A DNA stretch of 64,000 nucleotides from the NCBI GenBank assembly GCA_016702305.1, contig JADJEH010000001.1:248001-312000 (forward strand), in the 5' to 3' direction. Under the pieces are notes generated by a model. The model ran no database searches, was not told where the DNA came from, and saw nothing but the letters and a program-made list of their open reading frames with translations. A program made the position numbers and the translations under genes. The DNA is from a bacterium. Lineage in GTDB: Bacteria; Electryoneota; RPQS01. Positions 22,534-32,149 of this stretch are shown piece by piece (positions within the stretch are counted from its first letter, which is position 1; every line of letters begins with the position of its first letter).

Positions 22534-24861
22534 TTGTTGATCAACCCCCTACCTTCGCCGCATGTCCTGATCATTGACGATGACCAGGATGTCTCCAGCG
22601 TGCTCGGTGCGGCTCTCGAAGTCGTCGGTTGCACCGTGACGATTGAGACCAACTCGGCGCGGGCCGAAGATACGTGTCAGAGCGCCAACCCGGACCTCAT
22701 TCTGGTGGACATGATGATGCCGGGTCGGAACGGCATTGACCTGATTCGACCGCTAAATGAAATCGCACCGGAGGCGATCATCTGCCTTATGACCGGCTTG
22801 GGCGATCCCGGTATCATGCAGAAGTCGCTAACACTCGGCGCCTGGAACGTGCTCTGCAAACCGTACTCGCTGTCGGATATCGCCGAGCTGATTGACCTGA
22901 GTCTGCGGCTGTCTGAATCCCTGCGCCACGAGGCCGGTGCCGGATATGTGTCCAACGAATTGCAGCTCGAGTTTCCCGGTGACCACAAACCGGTACCTGC
23001 GGATCTGGCGCGCTTAATCGCCGTGGCCGCAGAATCAACAGAAAACCGTGATGTGGCCTACCGCCGCTTGCCGCTCCTCGCCGCTGAATTGATGGACAAT
23101 GCCGTCGAACATGGAACACACGGTGATCCTGCCGCCCGCTATGGCGTGACGCTCAACAGCGACGGCGGAGAAACCACTCTGAAAATCTGGGACAGTGGCA
23201 GCGGCTTCGACGGGAACACCGTCATGCGGCAATGCCGCTTCGCACCGCCCCACGGCAAGCTCAGCGGACTGCAATTGGCCGCGGCGCTCGCCGATAAGGT
23301 GTCCTTCGCTAAGAATCCTCGACGGTCACCGTCGTCTGGCATAATCGAATCGTCCAAGAGCAATGAGCTTGAATCGTCACCCCTGCGAGTCCCCAGTCCG
23401 CCCCGCGCCGGCGGACTGGCGACCGTGTTGATCGCCGTGCCGGATGAAGGCGTGCGGGCACTGATCAAACACACGCTCCACAGCGTTGAGGGCGTCGAAG
23501 CCCAATTCGCGGCCAATGGAAACGATGCGGTTCGCATGATCGAGACGCGCATGCCCGCCGTGGTCATCGCGGATGTAAATCTGCCCGACTTGGACGGGTT
23601 CCGCCTCTGCCGATTGCTGAAACTGCCGCTGCATAGCGGTACGGATCAGGTTCCCGTCGTTTTAGTCGGGACCTCGTATCGTGACGTTGTCGCCGAGCAC
23701 GTCGCGCGCAAAGCGCAGGCCTACGCCTTCTTAAAACTGCCTGAAGAGATCGGTCTTCTGCCGCGTACCGTCGAGCTGGCGCTGCACAGGCTGCTTACCT
23801 CGCCCAAAGACCGCCAACTGCTGACGCACAAAGGCGATGTGCAAATGGTCACGGCTGACGACAGCTTAGGTCACACGCTGCTCACCGCGCTCGAATTGGA
23901 CGGATGGCGCACCGAACGCGCGCGCTCAATGCAGGAAGCGACGACCGCCTGGCCAGCGCGCCTGCCGCAAGTGCTCTTCGTGGACGTTCCGCTGAGCGGA
24001 CATACCGTGCTGCCGGATGTGCTGAGCGGTTCCGCCTACGACCGGCCTGTCGTGATCGCCATGCTGCACCGCGCTGAACCCGATGTCCTGTTGGAGCTGA
24101 TGCAGCACGGTGTGGATGACTATCTGATCCTGCCCTGTGATCCTGCCCGCGTGGTCTCGGCATGCGGCGATGCGCGCGTGAAGTACAACTTCCGTAGCAT
24201 GCATCAGGAATTTGAAACGCACCTGATTAAGCTAAAGTCGGTCAGCGACTATCTTGAGTTGGTCATCACGCATTCTCATGAAGCAATCTTCACCTGCGAC
24301 CCGACCGGAGTCGTCAAACTGTGGAATAAAGGAGCCGAACGCGTCTACGGGTATGAAGCAGAGGAAATCATCGGCAAGAATGTGGATGACTACCTCGATC
24401 CGCCCGGATTCACCCGTAAGTCACCGAGCGTCGTGCGCCTCCTCCAACAGCGCGGTTCCATGACGGATCCCGAAGTTGAGCGGCAGCGCAAGAACGGCGA
24501 AGTCTTCCCGGTTTCCGCGACGTACACCCTGATCAAGGACGAGAGTGGCGAAGTCCTTGGCTTCTCGGTCATTGAACGCGATGTCACTCCGATCAAAGCG
24601 CTCGAAAACGAACGGATCAAGTCGGCCCGACTGCGCGCCATTACCCAAACCGCGGTGACCGCGAATGACCATATCAATACGCCGCTCGGCATCATTCTCG
24701 GCTACGCCCAATTCCTCGAATTGAAATTCGCCGCCGCCGATGCGCAGGACAAACAGGCTCTTGAAGTCATCCAACAGCAGGTGCACAAGATCAAGGGCAT
24801 CATGAACAAATTGAAACTGATCTCGGACCCCATCGTGAAGAACTACTCCATTGAGGGGTGA
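22534..24861 (+). CDS. Multi-receiver hybrid signalling protein (REC-ATPase-REC-REC-PAS-DHp-like)
   Basis: A 775-residue cytoplasmic protein starting at TTG 22534; no ATG is near. The first receiver (residues 9-125) has Asp59 in LILVDMMMPG. Residues 150-265 form an RsbW-type ATPase: ELMDNAVEHG, IWDSGSGFD and HGKLSGLQLAAALADKV. Two further receivers follow (VVIADVNLPDLDG; VLFVDVPLSGH). A PAS domain covers about 575-700 (YLELVITHSHEAIFTCDPTG, WNKGAERVYGYEAEEIIGKN). The last 70 residues resemble a dimerisation/phosphoacceptor domain, but the H-box reads TANDHINTPLGIILGYAQFL, with Asp where His is expected. No HATPase follows it. It probably integrates phosphorelay signals. A link to motility is suggested only by position. 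Confidence 0.85.
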   Translation: MLINPLPSPHVLIIDDDQDVSSVLGAALEVVGCTVTIETNSARAEDTCQSANPDLILVDMMMPGRNGIDLIRPLNEIAPEAIICLMTGLGDPGIMQKSLTLGAWNVLCKPYSLSDIAELIDLSLRLSESLRHEAGAGYVSNELQLEFPGDHKPVPADLARLIAVAAESTENRDVAYRRLPLLAAELMDNAVEHGTHGDPAARYGVTLNSDGGETTLKIWDSGSGFDGNTVMRQCRFAPPHGKLSGLQLAAALADKVSFAKNPRRSPSSGIIESSKSNELESSPLRVPSPPRAGGLATVLIAVPDEGVRALIKHTLHSVEGVEAQFAANGNDAVRMIETRMPAVVIADVNLPDLDGFRLCRLLKLPLHSGTDQVPVVLVGTSYRDVVAEHVARKAQAYAFLKLPEEIGLLPRTVELALHRLLTSPKDRQLLTHKGDVQMVTADDSLGHTLLTALELDGWRTERARSMQEATTAWPARLPQVLFVDVPLSGHTVLPDVLSGSAYDRPVVIAMLHRAEPDVLLELMQHGVDDYLILPCDPARVVSACGDARVKYNFRSMHQEFETHLIKLKSVSDYLELVITHSHEAIFTCDPTGVVKLWNKGAERVYGYEAEEIIGKNVDDYLDPPGFTRKSPSVVRLLQQRGSMTDPEVERQRKNGEVFPVSATYTLIKDESGEVLGFSVIERDVTPIKALENERIKSARLRAITQTAVTANDHINTPLGIILGYAQFLELKFAAADAQDKQALEVIQQQVHKIKGIMNKLKLISDPIVKNYSIEG

Positions 24862-24935
24862 CCATGCTGGACCTGTCCAACTCACAACTCACAAGCGAAT
24901 CTGCAAATTAGCCATAGAAATGCCGCGAGGTCTCA

Positions 24936-25301
24936 ATGGAATCTCTGAAGAAAAAAGTTCTGGTGGTGGACGACGACGAAGTGATCCGCGATCTCCTGAT
25001 CAACTTCTTGAAGTTCTCGGGCTACGAAGGCATCGGCGCGCCTAACGGCCAGAAAGCCCTGGAAATGATCATCGCCGATGCGCCCGACATGATCATCACC
25101 GACATTCATATGCCGCTGATGAACGGCTTCCAGCTCCTGCGCGCCGTCAAGCGCATTAACCCCGACTTGCCCGTGATCTTCATCACCGGCTTCGCCCACT
25201 TCCGCCGCTTCTTCGCGGACAAAACGGCTCGCGCTGACGGGTTCCTCGAAAAACCGTTCTCGCTCGAGGCCATAGACGGTCTGGTCAAGAAGTACCTGTA
25301 A
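24936..25301 (+). CDS. Single-domain response regulator
   Basis: A 121-residue receiver domain without an output domain. It has the acidic pair VLVVDDDEVIRD, the phosphoacceptor Asp in MIITDIHMPLMNGF, the switch Thr in VIFITGF and Lys in FLEKPFS. It lies between the hybrid protein and a receiver-PAS-kinase. It could act as a phosphate shuttle between them or on another target, like CheY. It is not obviously a CheY orthologue, because the segment before the Lys is unlike chemotaxis receivers. Confidence 0.9.
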   Translation: MESLKKKVLVVDDDEVIRDLLINFLKFSGYEGIGAPNGQKALEMIIADAPDMIITDIHMPLMNGFQLLRAVKRINPDLPVIFITGFAHFRRFFADKTARADGFLEKPFSLEAIDGLVKKYL

Positions 25302-25312
25302 CAGCGGGACGC

Positions 25313-25341
25313 TTGACTTTCTTGGTCGGCTGGGCTATCTT
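25313..25341 (+). promoter_or_regulatory. Sigma-70-type promoter, nearly leaderless
   Basis: TTGACT (25313-25318), a 17-base spacer and TATCTT (25336-25341). The ATG of the kinase gene is at 25353, so transcription should start within about five bases of the start codon. No ribosome-binding sequence is present, which fits a leaderless mRNA. Confidence 0.65.
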
Positions 25342-25352
25342 GCTATCGCACT

Positions 25353-27302
25353 ATGCTTGACCGAGAAATTCTAATTGTTGATGATGACGCCGCGGCCCGC
25401 GAGGCGTTGGCGACTGTGCTCTCCGAGCATGGCTTTGCCGTGCATCAGGCCGGCGATGGGGCGGCCGCTCTGGCGCTGCTGCACCGCCGCCGCGAAATCC
25501 GCGTCTTGCTGACCGATGTCCGCTTGCCCGGCATGGACGGCATCGAACTTCTGGCCAAGACCCGGCTGGCCGACCCCACGGTTCATGTGATTCTGGTCAC
25601 CGCCTTCGCGCAACGCAACTTGGCGTTGCGCGCGTTGAAGCATGGAGCAGCCGACTTCCTGCCCAAACCGGTGGATTCGGCAACGCTCTTGAACGTGGTG
25701 GAACGCTGCTTCTACCGCTCCCGGCTCGATAAACTCGCGGCCATCGGGAAAGAGGCATTGGGTAAGCTGCGCAGCCGCGCCGTGCTCTGCTCAATGACGG
25801 AACAGTTCTGTCGGTGGCCCCCGACGTGGCCAAACTGTTGGGTGCGGGCCAGACGGTCATCACCGGGCAGAAGCTCTGGCAGGTGACCGGAATGCTCGAA
25901 TTGCGCAAGCTGTTTGAACACGATCTCGGCGGACCTGTGGTGATCCCACGCGGCGAATTCTCGGTTCAGATTCAAAAACTGCCGCTGGATCCCGACGGAC
26001 AGCAAGTTGTATTGCTCCTAACTGATATCTCCAGCCTGCGCCAGATCCAGCGCGACCTGCTCGCGGTCACTGAGGATATTGAAGCACGCGTCGCCGAACG
26101 GACGCGCTTTTTGTCCGAAGAAATTGAGTTTAGCGACCGCCTGTTGGATACGGCTGATGTGCTCATTGCCTATGTCAATCCCGACGGCCGACTTGAGCGC
26201 TGGAACGATTTCGCCGAGCAAGTCACCGGCATGCGCATGGAGGAGGCCGCCCAGCAGATCAGCGAGTACTATCGTGATCGCAACGCGCCGTTGGCGGAGG
26301 TATTTGATCCCGCGTGGGAGCATGAAGTGACCGCGCGAATTGCCCCCATCATGGGACCGGAGAATAGTTCGCGGTTGCTCACGTGGAGCGCCCGCCGTTT
26401 TCGCGAAGGACCCGGACGGCATGGCCGGTTAATCGTCGGCATGGACGTGACCGAGCAGAAACAGCTCGAATCCACTTTGCAGCACTACAATGCGTACCTC
26501 GAAGATATCGTGCGTCAACGGTCGCGGGAACTGAAAACGAAGAACGCGCAATTGATACACACCGCGCGCCTCGCGTCGCTCGGCGAAATGGTCGGCTCGA
26601 TCGCGCATGAGATGAAACAGCCGCTAAATGTCATCGGCATTACGGCGGACTTGATCAAACTCCTGCGCAGAAATGGCAAGTTGACTGACGACCTGCTCGA
26701 GAACAATCTCGAAAGATTCGTGCAACGGTGGACCGTATGTCCACGACCATCAACCATCTGCGCGGGTTCACCCATGTAGACACCACGACGTTCAAGCGGC
26801 TGACGCTCGCCGACGTGGCCCAGGGCGCGATGACACTTGTCGGGGCGCAAATCGGCCAGGATGATATCGAGATTCGTGTCAACGTGCCGCCTGACGCCGC
26901 CACGTTCCGCGGCGACCGCAATCAAATCAGGCAGGTGCTGATTAATCTGCTGGTCAATGCCCGCGACGCCGTGCTCGATGCCGCGGCCTCGGGGCACAAT
27001 GCTGCCGACCGGCGAGTGATTGACCTGCGCGCGGTGAGCACCAGCGACGACAAGTGGCTGGCGGTTGAAGTGGAAGATCGCGGCGGCGGAATGGCCGCTG
27101 AAGTCGTTCAGCACATCTTTGAACCGTTCTATACGACAAAGGCGCGTCGCGCGGCACAGGACTCGGTCTGTCCATCTGCCTGAACATTGTCCGTGCACAT
27201 GGCGGTGATATTGAAGTCGAGTCTACACCCGGTATGGGCAGCGTCTTCCGACTGCTCCTGCCCGTAGACATGGAAGCCGAGCTAACACCGGAACGACGCT
27301 GA
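25353..27302 (+). CDS. Receiver-PAS-histidine kinase, interrupted by three frameshifts
   Basis: The span encodes one protein of about 650 residues read in three successive frames. A receiver (ILIVDDDAAAREAL, LLTDVRLPGMDGIELL) is followed by a linker and PAS-like sequence. A second PAS follows (LLDTADVLIAYVNPDGRLER), then a histidine kinase with an intact H-box (SIAHEMKQPLNVIGITADLI). The ATPase has NLLVNARDA, VEDRGGGM, HIFEPFYTTK and GTGLGLSICLNIVRAHGG. Frame changes occur near 25,780, 26,727 and 27,150. Each is a one-base loss; the last two are explained by G-run contractions (for example CAACGG instead of CAACGGG). Conserved residues continue across every break, so sequencing error is more likely than decay. 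The fragments 25353-25886, 25814-26779 and 26728-27183 are pieces of this gene. Confidence 0.82.
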
Positions 27303-27340
27303 ATACGGATGAATAGCTAAGTCGTTGCACAGGAGGTCTC

Positions 27341-27940
27341 GTGACTGCTCAACTCTCTTGGTTTGAACAATGGGATCGCGCGGTATTTGGCATGGTGAAC
27401 CAGCTCTTCACGAGCTCGTTCTTCGATGCGATCATGCCTGCGCTTTCCGATATGCGATTGTGGATGATCCCGCTCGGCTTAGTGTGGGTCATCTTCTTCT
27501 TTCGCACCAAGCGCCGCGGCCGCATCGTTGCGCTTTGCTGTTTCCTCGTTGTGGCCGCCACCGATCAACTGGCTGCTACGGTCATCAAACCCGCCGTCCA
27601 GCGGATTCGACCGTGTAACGTCATTCCGCAGACGCATTACTATGACGAGGATAAGGAACGGTGGATCTACACGGACAAGTTCGCTTTGACAACGTACAAA
27701 TCGTCCTTCAGCTTTCCGTCCAATCATGCCGCTAACATGGCCGGGCAGGCTATCTACTGGAGCTACTTCTATCCCCAGATTAGCCCCGTGCTGATCATTA
27801 GTGCGCTCGTCGTGGGTTATAGCCGTGTCTACCTCGGTTATCACTACCCGACTGACGTTGCGGCCGGGTATCTGCTGGGTATCTTCGTCGCGCTGCTGAT
27901 TGCCTGGCCGATGCGCGTCTGGATTCTGCCCGATGAGTAG
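27341..27940 (+). CDS. PAP2-family membrane phosphatase
   Basis: A 199-residue integral membrane phosphatase starting at GTG 27341 with AGGAGG upstream. The three family motifs are visible: KPAVQRIRP (KxxxxxxRP), FPSNHAANM (PSGH variant with Asn for Gly) and SRVYLGYHYPTDVAAG (SRxxxxxHxxxD). Four or five hydrophobic helices surround them. Such enzymes dephosphorylate undecaprenyl diphosphate, phosphatidate or phosphoglycerophosphate; the exact substrate is unknown. It follows the kinase by 38 bases and is ended by a strong hairpin. Confidence 0.9.
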   Translation: MTAQLSWFEQWDRAVFGMVNQLFTSSFFDAIMPALSDMRLWMIPLGLVWVIFFFRTKRRGRIVALCCFLVVAATDQLAATVIKPAVQRIRPCNVIPQTHYYDEDKERWIYTDKFALTTYKSSFSFPSNHAANMAGQAIYWSYFYPQISPVLIISALVVGYSRVYLGYHYPTDVAAGYLLGIFVALLIAWPMRVWILPDE

Positions 27941-27958
27941 GCCGAATAACTGCTAACA

Positions 27959-27989
27959 AAAGCCCTGCTTCGCCATGAAGCAGGGCTTT
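27959..27989 (+). terminator. Bidirectional terminator between convergent genes
   Basis: AAAGCCCTGCTTC (27959-27971) and GAAGCAGGGCTTT (27977-27989) form a perfect 13-bp stem with a five-base loop. The A and T ends let it work for both the PAP2 gene (+) and the secreted-protein gene (-). Confidence 0.88.
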
Positions 27990-28007
27990 CCTGACCAGAA
28001 TATCTGT

Positions 28008-28413
28008 TTAGCGGAACATCGCCTTGATGGATCCCCACGTCTGCTGGACCGCCGAGAAATTTAGCGAAACTTCCAGCGACTGGGAGAAGGTGAAAGTGCC
28101 GTCGTCGTTCAAGAGCTTCAATCGGTAGAAAAACATCCGTTCGCGCTCAACATCCAGCGGACTCTCATCCGTATAGGCATACTCTGAGAACGATCCACGG
28201 GCGTCAATCTGGCCGACCGGAATGAAATTTGTGCCGTCTGCAGAGCGCTCGACGACGAACTTCTGGAAGTCAATCTCCTGCCCAGTGCGCCACTCCAGCC
28301 GGGCGTGATCACCCAGACTGTAGACGTTCCAAGGTCAACACCTCCACGCCCGCCCACGTGGCCGGGGCGAGGGCTGCCAAGACAATCAATGTTGCGAACC
28401 ATCGCTTCAGCAT
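28008..28413 (-). CDS. Small secreted protein with a cell-surface beta module, one frameshift
   Basis: Read on the minus strand from ATG 28413 (ATG 28419 also possible), the product begins with a clear signal peptide (MLKRWFATLIVLAALAPATW, then A). The first frame stops after about 36 codons. The next frame continues without a gap in sense: VYSLGDHARLEWRTGQEIDF, QKFVVERSADGTNFIPVGQI and FFYRLKLLNDDGTFTFSQSL, ending at TAA 28008-28010. The ERSxDGxxFxxVG and YRLK..DxDGxxxxS patterns are typical of short beta-sandwich modules in secreted FCB-group proteins. A one-base error near 28,330 explains the break. Mature protein about 110 residues; function unknown. Confidence 0.65.
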
Positions 28414-28632
28414 GTGCATCCTTCGAGGCTTTTCGATTCGTCAATAATAACGAACCCACGGCTGAGTCAACCGCCGGGCCAATTCCTGATTGTCCAGCCC
28501 GGGCATGAAACATATCTATAACAATATAAAATAACAATTTGAAATTCTTGGCAGGTTTCGCTGGCTAGAACCCGAGGCATCGTACTACCTGTCGCAAACC
28601 CAGGGCCGAACAACCTGGCCACAAGCCTCGTG

Positions 28633-29016
28633 CTAACCAATAAGTTTACCCAGAATGAAGCCGATTACAATTCCGACGATAAGGACCACGGTCAATATGC
28701 GTGACTGAACGACTGGTTCCATGTCCCCGGCCCGCCAGAACCACCGACACAAAATAGCCTGCACCGTTGACCAGCCAGATGACCGGAATGGAGAGGGCTT
28801 TCACGAGAGAGGCCCAAGCCACGGAATCAGCGCCAACAATCCCAGAACGCCCGCAAAGGCTTGTGTCAGAAGTCCAACAAGCGTTGCCACGGCGGCGACC
28901 AAAGTCTTGTCCCAGCCGGCCAAAGGCCGACAATAGTGAACAACACCACGGCCCCGGAGGCCAATCAGCGTCCGGCGGTAAGTTGCCCAAAATATTGCAA
29001 AACTGGGGATGTACAT
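28633..29016 (-). CDS. Small multi-pass membrane protein, two frameshifts
   Basis: From ATG 29016 the minus strand reads MYIPSFAIFWATYRRTLIGL, then a hydrophobic LVAAVATLVGLLTQAFAGVL. After a frame change near 28,805 it reads LVKALSIPVIWLVNGAGYFV. After another near 28,725 it reads VVQSRILTVVLIVGIVIGFI and ends LGKLIG at the stop 28633-28635. Together this is about 127 residues with three or four membrane helices. A near-consensus promoter lies 28 bases upstream, which supports a real gene. I do not recognise the family. Confidence 0.6.
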
Positions 29017-29043
29017 GATTTCTGCGTAGTTCCGGCTGGTAGC

Positions 29044-29072
29044 ATATTACCACTCCGGCAAGGGAATGTCAA
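29044..29072 (-). promoter_or_regulatory. Sigma-70-type promoter, minus strand
   Basis: On the minus strand TTGACA (29072-29067), a 17-base spacer and TAATAT (29049-29044). The -35 element is perfect. It should drive the small membrane protein starting at 29016. A plus-strand promoter lies about 80 bases away, making a divergent pair. Confidence 0.8.
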
Positions 29073-29152
29073 GTCTCAAGTTCGGCTAACGGGGTTGTCT
29101 CCCCGAAACCTGAGGAAACAAGAGTTTGCGAGACGAATCTCGCGGATATGAT

Positions 29153-29181
29153 TTGCCTAACCCTATAACTGTTTGTATATT
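29153..29181 (+). promoter_or_regulatory. Sigma-70-type promoter, nearly leaderless
   Basis: TTGCCT (29153-29158), a 17-base spacer and TATATT (29176-29181). The lpxH start ATG is at 29191, nine bases after the -10 element, so the mRNA would begin within a few bases of the start codon. There is no ribosome-binding sequence. Confidence 0.65.
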
Positions 29182-29190
29182 ACTTTTTCT

Positions 29191-29963
29191 ATGCTGACTG
29201 TTCCTACCGTCGCGGCAACGCTGAGCCCGCCTGTCTACTTTGTCCTCGGACGCTCATTTGGGCGCAGAACCCAGAGCCAATCGCGACGCAGCAACTCACG
29301 CGCATGATCGAGCTGATTCACCATGTGCGCAGCGAGAGGGCGGCTCGCTCGTGATCAACGGTGACTTGTTCGATTTCTGGTACGAGTGGAAAACGGTCAT
29401 CCCCAAGCGCTTCTTCCGCATTCTCCGGACCCTGCAGGAAGCTACGGAATCGGGAACCCCAGTCTATTTGCTGGCAGGGAATCACGATTTTCGCCTGCGC
29501 GGCTTTCTCGAACAGGAGATCGGCCTGCGGACCATTCAGGACGCCCTGACTTTGCAGATTGCCCGACAAAGCATCTTCGTGTTTCACGGCGACGGCGTTT
29601 TGCGTTCAGATTACGGCTATCGTCTGTTGAAACGCATCCTGCGCAATCGCTTGGCGCAACGGCTTTTCTGTGGCTGCATCCAGATCTCGGCATGTTGCTT
29701 GCGCGAGGTACCTCTAAACAGAGCCGCAATGCCACCAAAGGTAACCCGGCCGAAGACGCTGACTACATTGCCTTCGCTAAACACAAACTCGATAACGGCT
29801 TCCAAGGCGTCATCCTCGGACATGCACATCGTCCAATGCAGATTGAACACAATGGCGGAACCTACGTCAATCTGGGCGACTGGATTTACCACTACAGCTA
29901 TGCCGTGCACGACGGTCAGACGCTGACGCTACGGCAGTGGCCGGAGCAGGGGTGGGCCGGTGA
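29191..29963 (+). CDS. lpxH: UDP-2,3-diacylglucosamine diphosphatase (LpxH-like), frameshifted
   Basis: A metallophosphoesterase of lipid A synthesis, removing UMP from UDP-2,3-diacylglucosamine. Motifs appear in order: PPVYFV then SDAHLGAEP, LVINGDLFDFWYEW, LLAGNHDFRLRG, VFHGDG and VILGHAHRPM. They are spread over three frames, with breaks near 29,233, 29,268, 29,335 and 29,665. The last is a T-run one base short (RLF-LWLHPDLGML). The final frame as sequenced runs to 30096, 137 bases into the next gene. A further one-base loss just before 29,960 would instead end it at TGA 29961-29963, overlapping the next GTG start. I prefer that end because it gives about 257 residues, normal for LpxH. Confidence 0.78.
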
Positions 29964-32109
29964 GCTCACCGCCAGCATCGCGCCGTGCTCTTTGGATTGC
30001 GCTTGCCGTTGGCGTCGGTTTGGTTATCGGATTGTGGGCCTATGTCGCCTATCTGCGTTCCGGTCTGCCGTCGGTGGAAGAGCTCGCGAATATTAATCCT
30101 GCGCTGGCCACCAAAATCCTCGATCGCAACGGGCAGGTTATCAAAGAGCTGTACACGCAGCGTCGCAGTTACGTGCCGCTAAAGACGTTCCGCCCGTTGT
30201 GCTTCAGGCTTTTCTGGCGACCGAGGATCACAAATTCTATGAGCATTGGGGCATGCGCCCGGTAGCGCTGGCGACGGCCGTGCTCAAGGCTGTGGTCACG
30301 CTGGATCTGCATCCGCGCGGCGCTTCCACAATCACGCAGCAGCTTGCCAAAAATCTCTACTTCGGACCGCAGCGAAAACTAACTCGCAAGCTGTGCGAGC
30401 TGCTGACCGCCATTGAAATCGAACGCTACTACTCCAAGGATGAAATCCTGGAGATGTATCTGACGCAGACCTATTTCGGTGCGGGCGCCTATGGCGTCGG
30501 CGCAGCGGCGGCCACATACTTCTCCAAGAGCGTTAATGAGCTCGGGGTGAACGAGGCGGCCACGCTGGCGGCGATCCCCAAATCACCCACGCGTTACAAT
30601 CCGCTGCAGAATCCTCAGAATACGCTCGTGCGGCGAAATCTGGTGTTCAGCCGCATGGAGGCCGTAGGCTTTATCACAGAAGCCGAGCGCGACAGCTTGG
30701 AACAGACGCCTCTGCCGCTCCATCCGTCCTTGGAAAGCGCGTACGAAGGCATCGCGCCCTATTTCACGGAAAACGTCCGGCAGGAGCTGAATCAGCTCGG
30801 CAAACGCCACAATTTCGACCCCTATCAGGACGGACTGACCGTCTACACGACGCTCGACGCGCGCCTGCAAGCCTGCGCGGAACGCGCCGTGGCCAAAATA
30901 CTGCCGGAGCTGCAGGATAAGGTCAGCGGAATCTACAATAACTCGCAATTGAAATTGCGGTTGAAAGAGCTCTATCCCGATTCGACGACGGCGAGCATCC
31001 GCAAACTCGCCAACAACAAGCGGCTCGCCGACTCCCTGGCGCAGTCCGAGATGCCCGTTGAGTTGGCCTTCGTGGCGCTTGACCCCAATAACGGCCACAT
31101 CCTGGCCATGATTGGCGGCCACGATTTCGAAGTCACGAAATTCAATCGTGCAACCCAGGCCATCCGCCAGCCCGGTTCGAGCTTCAAACCGTTCGTCTAC
31201 GCGTCGGCCATTGACAAGGGGTTGCCGGTCTCGGCGAAGATTTCCAATGAAGAACTCGTGGTCACACTCGAGAACGGAGATCTGTGGGCGCCCAAGAATT
31301 TCTCTGACGAGTACGGTGGCATGGTGGACCTGCGGCAGGCGCTGGCCAAGTCGTTAAACGTTGTTAGCGTGCGCCTGATCCGCGAGCACACCACTCCGCG
31401 CGACGTCGCTACCCTCGCGCGCAACTGCGGTATTACAACTAAGTTGGATCCTTACGATGCTCTGGCGCTCGGCGCGTCCGGTGTGATTCCCCTCGACATT
31501 GTCGGTGCCTATCAGGTGTTCTACACGCTGGGCGTCTGGTCCAAACCGATCGCCGTCACAGGGCTCGATGATCAATATGGCCAGACGATCGAACAGTTCC
31601 ACAACGAACGCAAAGTCGTGATGTCCGAGCAGACGGCGTTCCTCGTGCAAAGCCTGATGCGCTCCGTGAGTGATCACGGCACGGCGGCGTCGCTGCGATC
31701 AAAATACGAGTTCCGCGAGCCCACCGCCGGCAAAACGGGGACGACCAACGACAATACCGACGCATGGTTCATCGGCTTCACACCCGACTTGCTGGCCGGT
31801 GTGTGGGTCGGACTCGATGACCCGTCCAAGTCGCTTGGGCGCGGGCAGGAAGGCGGCAAAGCCGCCCTGCCGATCTGGGCCGAGTTCATGAAAGCAGCCT
31901 ACGAAACCATGCAGTATCCGCCAAGTGAATTTCAAGACGCCGCGCGGCGTGGTGACGGCCGAAATCTGCGTGGAATCCGGTGGACTGGCCACGTCAGGGT
32001 GCACCGACGTGCGCACTGAATTTTTCGCGCGCGGCAATGAATTGCCGGGTCCTGTTCGCTCCACGGTTCCTTCCGCTCACCGCGCGGACGTAAACAAAGC
32101 CTCTTTTAA
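29960..32109 (+). CDS. mrcA: Class A penicillin-binding protein (PBP1a-like), three frameshifts
   Basis: A bifunctional peptidoglycan glycosyltransferase and transpeptidase anchored by one N-terminal helix (ALWIALAVGVGLVIGLWAYV). The GT51 domain has ATEDHKFYEHWG, GASTITQQLAKNL and EIERYYSKDEILEMYL. The transpeptidase has SSFKP, SLN and KTGTTNDNTDAWFIGFTP. Frame breaks occur near 30,190 (an A-run one short: YVPLK to DVPPVVLQAF), 31,935 and 32,048. After the last break the tail reads SCSLHGSFRSPRGRKQSLF, matching the Cys-x-Leu-His end seen in this family, and stops at 32109. At about 716 residues it has the usual length. As an essential-type gene with all motifs intact, the breaks are probably sequence errors. 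Confidence 0.85.
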
Positions 32110-32149
32110 CGCCAATGATGAATATCCAAAAAACTGGGAGAATGACGCC

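Noticed and set aside
25814..26779. Separate PAS-kinase gene starting at GTG 25814
   Set aside because: Sense continues upstream in this frame (ALLNDGTVLSV before the GTG) and joins the receiver domain. It is the middle part of one frameshifted kinase.
28118..28537. A 139-codon minus-strand frame covering the small secreted protein
   Set aside because: Its translation shows no signal peptide or domain. The neighbouring frames give a signal peptide and a recognisable beta module across one frameshift.
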